Assembly (NCBI RefSeq): GCF_000472285.1
Contig: NZ_KI421415.1
Location: 125,269 to 174,571 of the forward strand
Origin: Desulfuromonas sp. TF
Lineage (GTDB): Bacteria; Desulfobacterota; Desulfuromonadia; Desulfuromonadales; ATBO01
Reading direction: 5' to 3'
Length of the DNA stretch: 49,303 bases
The position numbers and the translations under genes are program-made. The notes under the pieces were generated by a model. That model was given only the letters and a program-made list of their open reading frames with translations, was not told the origin of the DNA and ran no database searches. Below, piece after piece: positions 43,265 to 49,303 of this stretch; the first letter of the stretch is position 1, and each line of letters begins with the position of its first letter.

Positions 43265-43576
43265 TCAACCGTCCTTTTCCGAAGGGTTCAGGCGAACCAG
43301 GGTGGCCCCCCATCCTCCGGCGTCTTCTCCCGCCGGTCGAAAGGATCGCACCTCCGAAAGGCGGCCCAGAATGGCATGCACCCTGCGCTGGAGCACCCCC
43401 GTTCCTTTGCCGTGGATGATGCGCACATCGAGAATCCCGTGTTTCCGGCATTCTTCCAGATAATCCGGCACAAGATCCTTCACCTCCTTCGGGCGGAAGG
43501 TGTGCAAGTCAAGGACCCCGTCGATCGGCAGTTCGATGGTATCGGGAATTTCGGGCTCATCGCTTTCGACGCTCAA
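43265..43576 (-). CDS. Smr-domain protein
   Basis: The 103-residue protein is a stand-alone Smr domain with LDLHTFRPKEV and IIHGKGTGVLQRRVH. Smr domains (found at the end of MutS2) have nicking or RNA-cleaving activity. It lies six bases past the SUI1-like gene on the same strand. Confidence 0.9.
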   Translation of the reverse strand: MSVESDEPEIPDTIELPIDGVLDLHTFRPKEVKDLVPDYLEECRKHGILDVRIIHGKGTGVLQRRVHAILGRLSEVRSFRPAGEDAGGWGATLVRLNPSEKDG

Positions 43577-43582
43577 AGTCTC

Positions 43583-43936
43583 TTATCCTCCGGCCCGTTT
43601 CACCACGTAACCTCGCTTCTGCAACTCGGCCACAAGAAGATCCGCATGATCCCCCTGGATTTCGATATTGCCCTCCTTGACCGTTCCGCCGGTGCCGCAG
43701 CGGCGTTTCAGTTCTCCCGCCAATGACCTCAGCGCCTCACCCGCGAGGGGCACGCCGACGACCACGGTCACCGTCTTGCCGCCGCGGCCTTTGGACTCAC
43801 GGCGGACGCGGACGATGCCGTCCCCGCTCTCCGATGTCTTCGACCGGGCGCAGGCGCACCCGGCCACCGGCTTGCCGCACCCGGGGCAGATCCGGCCTTG
43901 ATCCGAGGAATAGACGAGTCGCGTGCCGTCTTTCAT
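43583..43936 (-). CDS. SUI1/YciH-type translation factor
   Basis: The 117-residue protein has an N-terminal zinc-binding CPGCGKPVAGCAC and a C-terminal SUI1/eIF1 domain with RCGTGGTVKEGNIEIQGDH. Bacterial YciH is thought to affect start-codon selection. The ATG at 43934-43936 has AGGTGG upstream; a TTG two codons earlier is less likely. Confidence 0.92.
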   Translation of the reverse strand: MKDGTRLVYSSDQGRICPGCGKPVAGCACARSKTSESGDGIVRVRRESKGRGGKTVTVVVGVPLAGEALRSLAGELKRRCGTGGTVKEGNIEIQGDHADLLVAELQKRGYVVKRAGG

Positions 43937-44242
43937 GAGCAACCACCTTTAATTTGGAAGCTTTTGGCTTTTACCGGGTAACCTGGCAACAGAGAGATTT
44001 AATTGAAATTCATGTTTGATCCGATTTTATCAGATTTGATCGGATGTTATCCGCGTGCAGGTTTTTGACCTTTATGGAGAGTCACGCCTTCCGAATTCTA
44101 GGGCATGGAGATCCGGTTCGTCAACCTGCGACCGCTCTGCGGATTGAACGGCTGGCGAAAAATTGACTTTCCCGGCGCCGAATGTGTTAGATTGACAGTT
44201 TGAAGATTTTTCAACATCCGTGAAAAGAAGAAAGAAACACCG
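43937..44242. other. divergent intergenic region
   Basis: No gene seen. It separates the minus-strand SUI1 gene from the plus-strand GTPase gene and contains the promoter listed at 44163-44192. A loosely palindromic stretch with repeated gatcggat/gatccgat lies near 44017-44052. Confidence 0.6.
44163..44192 (+). promoter_or_regulatory. sigma70 promoter of the rbgA-like operon
   Basis: TTGACT (44163-44168) and TTAGAT (44187-44192) with 18-base spacing, about 40 bases before the GTPase start codon. Confidence 0.55.
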
Positions 44243-45118
44243 ATGGCCATAGAATGGTACCCCGGGCACATGAGCAAGGCACGGCGGCAGATTGCCGAGA
44301 CGATGCCGAATTTCGACGTGATCGTCGAGGTTCTCGACGCCCGCCTCCCCGCCTCCAGCGCCAACCCGCTGTTGGCCGAGCTGCGCGGGGTCAAGCCCTG
44401 CATCAAGGTCCTCAACAAGAACGATCTTGCCGACCCCGCAATCACCCGGGCCTGGGTAAAACATTTTGAAAAGGAAGCCGGTGTGCGCGCCCTTCCCCTG
44501 GAAGCCCGCAAGCGCATCGAGGCGGGGCGCATTCCAAAACTCTGCCGCCACCTGGCGCCTCACCGCGGCAAGCCCGGCAAACCGCTGCGGGTCATGGTCA
44601 TCGGCATTCCCAATGTCGGCAAATCGACCCTCATCAATACCCTGGCGGGGAGGACCATCGCCCGGGTCGGCGACAAGCCCGCCATCACCACCTGTCCGCA
44701 GCAGATCGATCTGCGCAACGGCATTCTGCTCTCCGATACGCCGGGGCTGCTCTGGCCGGTGATGAGCGACCAGAATGGAGCGTATCGGCTCGCCGCCAGC
44801 GGCGCCATCGGCGACAGCGCGATGGACTATGCCGATGTGGCCCTCTTTGCCGCCGACTTAATGGCACAGTACTACCCGGAGTTTGTCCTGAAGCGCTATA
44901 AACTCGACGCAATGCCCGAGACCGCCACCGCCCTGCTCGAAGAGGTCGGCCGGCGGCGAGGCTGCCTGGTCAGCGGCGGGGAGATCGACCTGCACCGGGC
45001 CGCCGAAGCCTTTCTGCGGGAGCTTCGTGGAGGGATGCTCGGCCGGGTCAGCCTCGAAGCGCCCGGGCGGGATTCGGAAGCCGCCGGGAAGAGGGAGAAT
45101 GAAGAGGAAGGGATTTAG
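44243..45118 (+). CDS. rbgA: ribosome-assembly GTPase (RbgA/YlqF-like)
   Basis: The 291-residue protein has circularly permuted GTPase motifs: G4 NKND at 58-61 comes first, then G1 GIPNVGKST and G3 DTPG. It opens with IEWYPGHMSKARRQI, typical of RbgA/YlqF. It helps complete the 50S subunit. The G1 motif and length fit well. AAGAAAG precedes the ATG. Confidence 0.92.
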   Translation: MAIEWYPGHMSKARRQIAETMPNFDVIVEVLDARLPASSANPLLAELRGVKPCIKVLNKNDLADPAITRAWVKHFEKEAGVRALPLEARKRIEAGRIPKLCRHLAPHRGKPGKPLRVMVIGIPNVGKSTLINTLAGRTIARVGDKPAITTCPQQIDLRNGILLSDTPGLLWPVMSDQNGAYRLAASGAIGDSAMDYADVALFAADLMAQYYPEFVLKRYKLDAMPETATALLEEVGRRRGCLVSGGEIDLHRAAEAFLRELRGGMLGRVSLEAPGRDSEAAGKRENEEEGI

Positions 45119-45527
45119 CTGCCGGAACTGCGGCCACTGCTGCCTCCATCTCGTGGATGCCTACCGGGGCTGCATCTCCGACGGCGATCTCGAACGATGG
45201 AAAAGCGCGGGACGCAGCGATATAATGGCCCGGATCGACACTCTCGATCTCGGCCGGGGCAATATCCTGCATCTCGCCTGGATCGACCCCGAGACGGGTG
45301 AGGATGCCGACCGGTGCCCCTGGCTCCTGGACCTGCCGGAAGGAGCCGGCCATCTCTGCGGTATCGAAGACATCAAGCCGGACCATTGCCGCCAATTCCC
45401 CGACAATCGCAAGCATGCTCTGCAGACGGGTTGTCCGGGATATTCAATTCCGGCGGCAGGCTCACCTCCGCCGAATAGTGATGAAATGCAAGAGGCCCCC
45501 ATTCGAAAGAGGAAAAACCATGGGTAA
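45099..45527 (+). CDS. YkgJ-family CxxCxxCC cluster protein
   Basis: The 142-residue protein begins MKRKGFSCRNCGHCCLHL and has later cysteines in DRCPWL, HLCGI and DHCRQFP. This is the zinc/iron-chelating YkgJ pattern, of unknown function. The ATG overlaps the end of the GTPase gene by 20 bases and has GAGGGAG upstream. Confidence 0.85.
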   Translation: MKRKGFSCRNCGHCCLHLVDAYRGCISDGDLERWKSAGRSDIMARIDTLDLGRGNILHLAWIDPETGEDADRCPWLLDLPEGAGHLCGIEDIKPDHCRQFPDNRKHALQTGCPGYSIPAAGSPPPNSDEMQEAPIRKRKNHG

Positions 45528-45840
45528 AGACCTGTATGTAGGGAACATCTCGTTCAAGGCCACGGAAGAGGATATCCTGAAGCTGTTTTCGGTGGCCGGC
45601 CGGGTGAAATCGATCCACCTGATAAAAGACCCGAAAACGGGTCAGTTCAAGGGATGCGGATTCGTTAAGATGGCCGATGTCGAAGCCAAAAAGGCGATCG
45701 CCACCCTCGATGGCACCCTCCTGGTCGACCGCGTCATTGAGGTGAGCGAGGCCCGGCCGCAAAAGCCTGCCGAGCAGAGGAGCGCCGGCGTCAGTGAAAA
45801 ACGAGGACAGGGGCGAGGCCCCGCTGGGAGACGGAAATAG
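45520..45840 (+). CDS. RRM-type RNA-binding protein
   Basis: The 106-residue protein has one RRM: RNP2 LYVGNI and RNP1 KGCGFVKM, followed by a basic Arg/Gly-rich tail. Such small RRM proteins resemble cyanobacterial cold-induced Rbp proteins. GAGG precedes the ATG at 45520; the gene overlaps the YkgJ gene by eight bases. Confidence 0.93.
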   Translation: MGKDLYVGNISFKATEEDILKLFSVAGRVKSIHLIKDPKTGQFKGCGFVKMADVEAKKAIATLDGTLLVDRVIEVSEARPQKPAEQRSAGVSEKRGQGRGPAGRRK

Positions 45841-45866
45841 ATCGTTCCACTTTCACCTGCGGAAAC

Positions 45867-45900
45867 GTAAAAGGGCGGCCTCTTCGGACCGCCCTTTTAC
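45867..45900. terminator. bidirectional terminator
   Basis: GTAAAAGGGCGG (45867-45878) pairs with CCGCCCTTTTAC (45889-45900), between the convergent RRM and cyclophilin genes. Confidence 0.85.
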
Positions 45901-45933
45901 GGTAAACCTAAGTCAAATCCCCCCGAATGATCG

Positions 45934-46446
45934 TCAGTCGATCACCGTCACTTTCGTAATGACCACCGGCTCCACCGGCACGTCGTCATGCCCGGCCACG
46001 GAATTGGTGGGGCGCTGCTCGATCATGTAGACCACGTCCATCCCGTCCACGACCTTGCCGAATACCGCATAGCCGAAATCCGCCGGACTCGTGCCGGTGT
46101 TGTCCAGAAACTTGTTGTTCTCCGTATTGATGAAAAACTGATCCGTGGCGCTGTCGACCTCGCCGGTGCGGGCCATGGCGACGGTCCCCGTTCTGTTCTT
46201 CAGCTTGTTGCGGGCCTCATTGACGATCGGTGGCCGGGTCGTTTTCTCCTGCATGTCCTGAGTGAGGCCGCCGCCCTGGATCATGAATCCCTTGATCACC
46301 CGATGAAAGATGGTGCCGTCGTAGTGACCGGAGCGGGCATAGGAGATAAAATTCTCGACTGAGACAGGGGCCTTTTCAACATCGAGCTCGAGGATGATCT
46401 CGCCGAGGGACGTTTCCATCTGAATGAAGGGATTCGATACGCTCAT
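45934..46446 (-). CDS. cyclophilin-type peptidyl-prolyl isomerase
   Basis: The 170-residue protein has the cyclophilin core [14 protein letters not shown], then [17 protein letters not shown] and [16 protein letters not shown]. It lacks a signal peptide, so it is cytoplasmic. The ATG at 46444-46446 has GAGG upstream and agrees with PpiB length; a longer in-frame opening overlaps the promoter. Confidence 0.95.
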   Translation of the reverse strand: MSVSNPFIQMETSLGEIILELDVEKAPVSVENFISYARSGHYDGTIFHRVIKGFMIQGGGLTQDMQEKTTRPPIVNEARNKLKNRTGTVAMARTGEVDSATDQFFINTENNKFLDNTGTSPADFGYAVFGKVVDGMDVVYMIEQRPTNSVAGHDDVPVEPVVITKVTVID

Positions 46447-46492
46447 GGTGGTATACCTCTGATTGAATTTGGGGATGCACATCACGGAAGGG

Positions 46493-46521
46493 ATTATAAG
46501 TAAAACATTGCCGCGAGACAA
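46493..46521 (-). promoter_or_regulatory. sigma70 promoter of the cyclophilin gene
   Basis: TTGTCT (46516-46521) and a perfect TATAAT (46493-46498) are 17 bases apart on the minus strand. Confidence 0.75.
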
Positions 46522-46614
46522 GCAGAAGCGGGTTGATCAGGGATCCTCAAGGGTAGTATCCTCTTTTCGAAGAAACCATATCCTCCAATATAAATGCCAT
46601 GACCTGGAACAACC

Positions 46615-48456
46615 GTGAAAAAGTACGACTGGACGACTGACGATACCGACCTGCCCCGGCGCTTCATCGGGATCTTCCGTTACAGCCGGCGCGCCCTGGA
46701 GCTGGTCTGGTCGACCCGGCGCGACCTCACCCTGGTCCTCGCCCTGCTGACTCTGGTCGCGGGGATCCTGCCGGCGGCCGTCGCCTGGGTCGGCCAGCTG
46801 ATCGTCGACGGAGTGGTGGCGGCGATCGAACTGCACAAGACCTCCGGCGCCGCCGAAACCGCCCCGGTCCTCCTTCTTGTCGCACTGGAGGGCGGCCTCA
46901 TCGCGTCCATTGCCGGCGCCCAGCGCGGCATCTCCGTCTGCCAGTCTCTGCTGCGGGCTTTGATGGGGCAGCGGATCAATCTCATGATCCTGGAGAAAGC
47001 CCTCACCCTGCGCCTGGCCCATTTCGAGGATTCCGAATTTTACGACAAGCTCACCCGCGCCCGCCGCGAAGCCTCCTCGCGCCCGTTGAGCTTGGTCAAC
47101 CGCACTTTCGGACTGGTGCAGAATGCCGTCTCCCTTACGAGCTATGCGGTGCTCCTGGTGCAGTTTTCTCCCTGGGCGGTGGCGATCCTGTTTGTTGGCG
47201 GGCTTCCCGAGTTCATCGCCGAGGCCAAGTTCTCCGGCGACAAGTTCCGGCTTTTCCGCTGGCGCTCGCCGGAGTCCCGGATGCAGCTCTACATCGAGAC
47301 GGTCCTCGCCCGCGAGGACCACGCCAAGGAGGTGAAGCTCTTCCGCCTCGGGCCGAAACTGCTGCAGCGCTATCGCGACATCTTCGCCCGCCTCTATGCC
47401 GAGGACCGCCTCCTGACCCTGCGCCGGGATTTCTGGGGCTTCTCCCTCGGGCTGATCGGCACCGCCGCTTTCTATGGCGCCTATGCCTGGATTGCCCTGG
47501 CAGCCATCGAGGGCGCCATCACCCTCGGTCAGATGACCATGTACCTGATGCTGTTCAAACAGGGGCAGTCCGCCGTTTCAGCCAGCCTCTCAGCCATCAG
47601 CGGCATGTACGAAGACAACCTCTATCTTTCCAACCTTTACGAATACCTCGAGCAGGAAGTCCCCCAGCCGGCCGGGGAGTTCACCGCCGGGCCGTGTCCC
47701 GGAGACGGCGTCCGCTTCGAAGGGGCCAGCTTCACCTATCCCGGCGGCGAGCAGCCGGCGCTGAACGACATCACCCTGCACCTGAAACCCGGCCAGAGCC
47801 TGGCCCTGGTCGGAGAAAACGGCTCCGGCAAAACGACCCTGATCAAGCTGCTCACCCGCCTCTATACACCGGATTCGGGACGGATCCTTCTGGACGGCCT
47901 CGACCTGCGGCAGTGGGATACCGATGCCCTTCGCCGACGCATCGGAGTCATCTTTCAGGATTTCGGCCGCTACCAGATGCTGGTCGGCGAGAATATCGGC
48001 GCCGGCGACGTCTCCCATTTCGACGACCGGCAGCGCTGGCACGAGGCCGCCGAAAAAGGGATGGCCGCCCCTTTCATCAAACAGATGACCGAGGGCTACG
48101 ATACCCAGCTCGGCCGCTGGTTCAAGGGAGGCCGCGAGCTCTCAGGGGGGCAGTGGCAGAAGATCGCCCTGGCAAGGGCCTTCATGCGCACCGGCGCCGA
48201 CATCCTGGTCCTCGATGAACCGACGGCCACCATGGACGCCAAAGCCGAGGCGAGCCTGTACGAGCACTTCCGCGAACTCTGCGATGGAAAGATGACCATT
48301 CTCATTTCGCACCGTTTCTCCACGGTACGAATGGCGGACCATATCGTGGTCATTGGCGGAGGGCGAATCGTGGAGCAGGGGGGACATGATCAATTGATGG
48401 CGCAGGGAGGCCAGTACGCCCAGCTCTTCACTCTGCAGGCCAGGGGGTATCGCTAG
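46615..48456 (+). CDS. ABC transporter, fused permease-ATPase
   Basis: The 613-residue protein has an N-terminal membrane domain (about 40-340) and a C-terminal ATPase with Walker A GENGSGKTTLIKLL, signature LSGGQWQKIALAR, Walker B ILVLDEPTA and the H-loop ISHRFSTV. The pattern resembles peptide or lantibiotic exporters with an ABC membrane domain. GTG at 46615 is the best start, with only weak TGGAA upstream. Its TAG stop is the first three bases of a palindromic element. No substrate gene is nearby. Confidence 0.88.
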   Translation: MKKYDWTTDDTDLPRRFIGIFRYSRRALELVWSTRRDLTLVLALLTLVAGILPAAVAWVGQLIVDGVVAAIELHKTSGAAETAPVLLLVALEGGLIASIAGAQRGISVCQSLLRALMGQRINLMILEKALTLRLAHFEDSEFYDKLTRARREASSRPLSLVNRTFGLVQNAVSLTSYAVLLVQFSPWAVAILFVGGLPEFIAEAKFSGDKFRLFRWRSPESRMQLYIETVLAREDHAKEVKLFRLGPKLLQRYRDIFARLYAEDRLLTLRRDFWGFSLGLIGTAAFYGAYAWIALAAIEGAITLGQMTMYLMLFKQGQSAVSASLSAISGMYEDNLYLSNLYEYLEQEVPQPAGEFTAGPCPGDGVRFEGASFTYPGGEQPALNDITLHLKPGQSLALVGENGSGKTTLIKLLTRLYTPDSGRILLDGLDLRQWDTDALRRRIGVIFQDFGRYQMLVGENIGAGDVSHFDDRQRWHEAAEKGMAAPFIKQMTEGYDTQLGRWFKGGRELSGGQWQKIALARAFMRTGADILVLDEPTATMDAKAEASLYEHFRELCDGKMTILISHRFSTVRMADHIVVIGGGRIVEQGGHDQLMAQGGQYAQLFTLQARGYR

Positions 48457-48616
48457 TGTCCCGATTAATTAATTCCGTCCATTAATTCTGGCCCTTTTGG
48501 CCGCTAGCTGCGTTGCGTCTCCTCGGCTTAGCTCAGGCTAGGCCTGCGTCGACGCGCCTTGCCAGCAACCAAAATGCCTCAGAATTATATGAATGGACTA
48601 ACCAAACGGGACACTA
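48454..48616. mobile_element. 163-bp imperfect palindrome, MITE-like
   Basis: Ends are perfect inverted repeats TAGTGTCCCG (48454-48463) and CGGGACACTA (48607-48616). GTCCATT and TTCTG blocks pair further in, and the centre folds as GGCTTAGC-tcag-GCTAGGCC. No coding capacity. The left end includes the stop codon of the ABC transporter gene. The core shares CAAGGCG and GCAACGCAGC with the element at 36572. Confidence 0.65.
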
Positions 48617-48647
48617 GGCTGCGATCTTTCCGAAAGGGTTCCGGCTC

Positions 48648-48833
48648 TCAGGTCCTTATGCGCTTGGGAGCACAGAGATTGAAGCCCCGGTCGACCCGTC
48701 CGCCGCAAATCGCGCAGACATACTTCGGATTTTTCCTCAGAAGAGCCAGTTCGTTCTCCGGCAGATGGGTTTTCATGCTGCACAGGTGCAGATGGTGCTC
48801 ATGGGGCTTTTTGCAGGAAAGCTCCCGGGCCAT
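48648..48833 (-). CDS. small cysteine-rich (zinc-ribbon-like) protein
   Basis: The 61-residue protein starts MARELSCKKPHEHHLHLC and ends with a CAICGGRVDRGFNLC motif. The paired cysteines suggest a metal-binding ribbon. AGGAGG precedes the ATG at 48831-48833. I do not recognise a family. Its start region is repeated exactly at the window end. Confidence 0.6.
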   Translation of the reverse strand: MARELSCKKPHEHHLHLCSMKTHLPENELALLRKNPKYVCAICGGRVDRGFNLCAPKRIRT

Positions 48834-48879
48834 GGCATAATCCTCCTTTTGGGGGCGCTTTTTGCAGCGTCTCAACTCT
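48802..48879. repeat. 78-bp direct repeat, copy A
   Basis: Identical over 78 bases to 49226-49303. It covers the start of the small zinc-ribbon gene and the last bases of the EAL gene. Confidence 0.95.
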
Positions 48880-49222
48880 CCAGACGGCGGTCTTCCCGAA
48901 GCAGTCGGACGATTTCATCGGCTGGCAGCGGCTTGCTGAAGTAGTAACCCTGCAGACCGTCGCATCGGCTCTCACGCACGAAGGCCAACTGCTCCTTCGT
49001 TTCCACCCCCTCGGCAATTGCAGTGAGTCTCAGGCTGTGTGCTATGGCCACGACGCTGGTGGCGACCGCCGCGGCACCTGCATCGCTGGTGACGTCGGTG
49101 ATGAATGAGCGGTCGATCTTAAGGCTGTCGACGGGAAAACGCCGCAGGTAATTCAGACTTGAGTAGCCGGTTCCGAAATCGTCCAGGCTGAGACCGATAC
49201 CGAGTCCCTTGAGCCGGTGCAT
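48872..49222 (-). CDS. EAL-domain protein, C-terminal part only
   Basis: About 116 residues of the second half of an EAL (cyclic di-GMP phosphodiesterase) domain are present: DDFGTGYSSLNYL, then LKIDRSFI, AEGVET and GLQGYYFSKPLP. The EAL motif itself and all N-terminal parts are missing, because upstream sequence is replaced by the 78-bp repeat from 49226. The true gene is probably longer and the break probably due to assembly; a real truncation cannot be excluded. Confidence 0.8.
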   Translation of the reverse strand: MHRLKGLGIGLSLDDFGTGYSSLNYLRRFPVDSLKIDRSFITDVTSDAGAAAVATSVVAIAHSLRLTAIAEGVETKEQLAFVRESRCDGLQGYYFSKPLPADEIVRLLREDRRLES

Positions 49223-49225
49223 GGT

Positions 49226-49303
49226 TGGGGCTTTTTGCAGGAAAGCTCCCGGGCCATGGCATAATCCTCCTTTTGGGGGCGCTTTTTGCAGCGTCTCAAC
49301 TCT
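49226..49303. repeat. 78-bp direct repeat, copy B, at the window end
   Basis: An exact copy of 48802-48879 that runs to the final base. A repeat of this length exactly at the end suggests an assembler overlap. Confidence 0.95.

Noticed and set aside
49226-49303. Attachment site or insertion-sequence end
   Set aside because: The repeat includes gene-coding sequence, has no integrase or transposase nearby, and ends exactly at the window edge.

Overview
The window looks like chromosomal DNA of an anaerobic, metal- or sulfur-respiring relative of Desulfuromonas, Geobacter or Pelobacter. The grounds are a tungsten-type aldehyde oxidoreductase, a sigma54-type two-component system, an LptD outer-membrane assembly gene, and a trpEGDCFB...trpA-accD-folC-lptD layout that I associate with that group. 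This is inference from gene content; no 16S rRNA gene is present. Almost every gene from 0.2 to 44 kb lies on the minus strand. The exception is a four-gene plus-strand block at 19.5-23.8 kb.

Layout. 0-1.1 kb: initiator tRNA-fMet (cut by the window edge) with a clear promoter, yaeQ, and the C-terminal stub of a nucleotidyltransferase. 1.2-13.4 kb (minus): a quinohemoprotein amine dehydrogenase (qhp) operon in the order qhpA-qhpD-qhpC-qhpB-U32-U32-qhpF-qhpE. It is followed by a porin, a tiny lipoprotein and an aldehyde:ferredoxin oxidoreductase. 13.4-19.2 kb: a 545-base control region with three 18-bp palindromes, an NtrC-type response regulator, its sensor kinase and a diguanylate cyclase. 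19.5-23.8 kb (plus): YceI-like protein, type III polyketide synthase, a decayed MMPL transporter, a U32-family protein and a UbiE-like methyltransferase. 23.9-28.6 kb: sugar-nucleotide epimerase, SPOR protein, argS, cold-shock protein, FtsB-like protein, ComEA-like protein. 28.8-43.9 kb: lptD, folC, accD, trpA, UDGb, SRPBCC protein, DEAD-box helicase, trpB, trpF, trpC, trpD, trpG, trpE, then three small genes. 44.2-49.3 kb: rbgA-like GTPase, YkgJ-like protein, RRM protein, cyclophilin, ABC exporter, a palindromic element, a small zinc-ribbon protein and a truncated EAL domain.

How the genes work together. The qhp genes encode a periplasmic amine dehydrogenase whose small subunit QhpC carries cysteine tryptophylquinone (CTQ) and three further thioether cross-links. 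Every residue needed for these is present in QhpC. Amine oxidation gives an aldehyde, which the nearby aldehyde oxidoreductase could convert to an acid; the porin could admit substrate. The upstream kinase and sigma54 activator probably control the operon.

Most interesting observation. In aerobes the tryptophan of QhpC is hydroxylated by a flavin monooxygenase, QhpG. No qhpG is seen here, and two U32-family proteins, one with UbiV-like cysteines, sit inside the operon instead. The UbiU/UbiV, RlhA and TrhP members of U32 hydroxylate without O2. A third U32 protein lies between a type III polyketide synthase and a UbiE-like methyltransferase, the position taken by a flavin hydroxylase in the aerobic srsABC alkylquinone pathway. 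I infer that two pathways in this genome may have replaced an O2-using hydroxylase with U32 proteins. This is untested.

Caution: the last 78 bases exactly repeat 48802-48879. That looks like a contig-end assembly artefact, so the terminal EAL gene should be treated with care.
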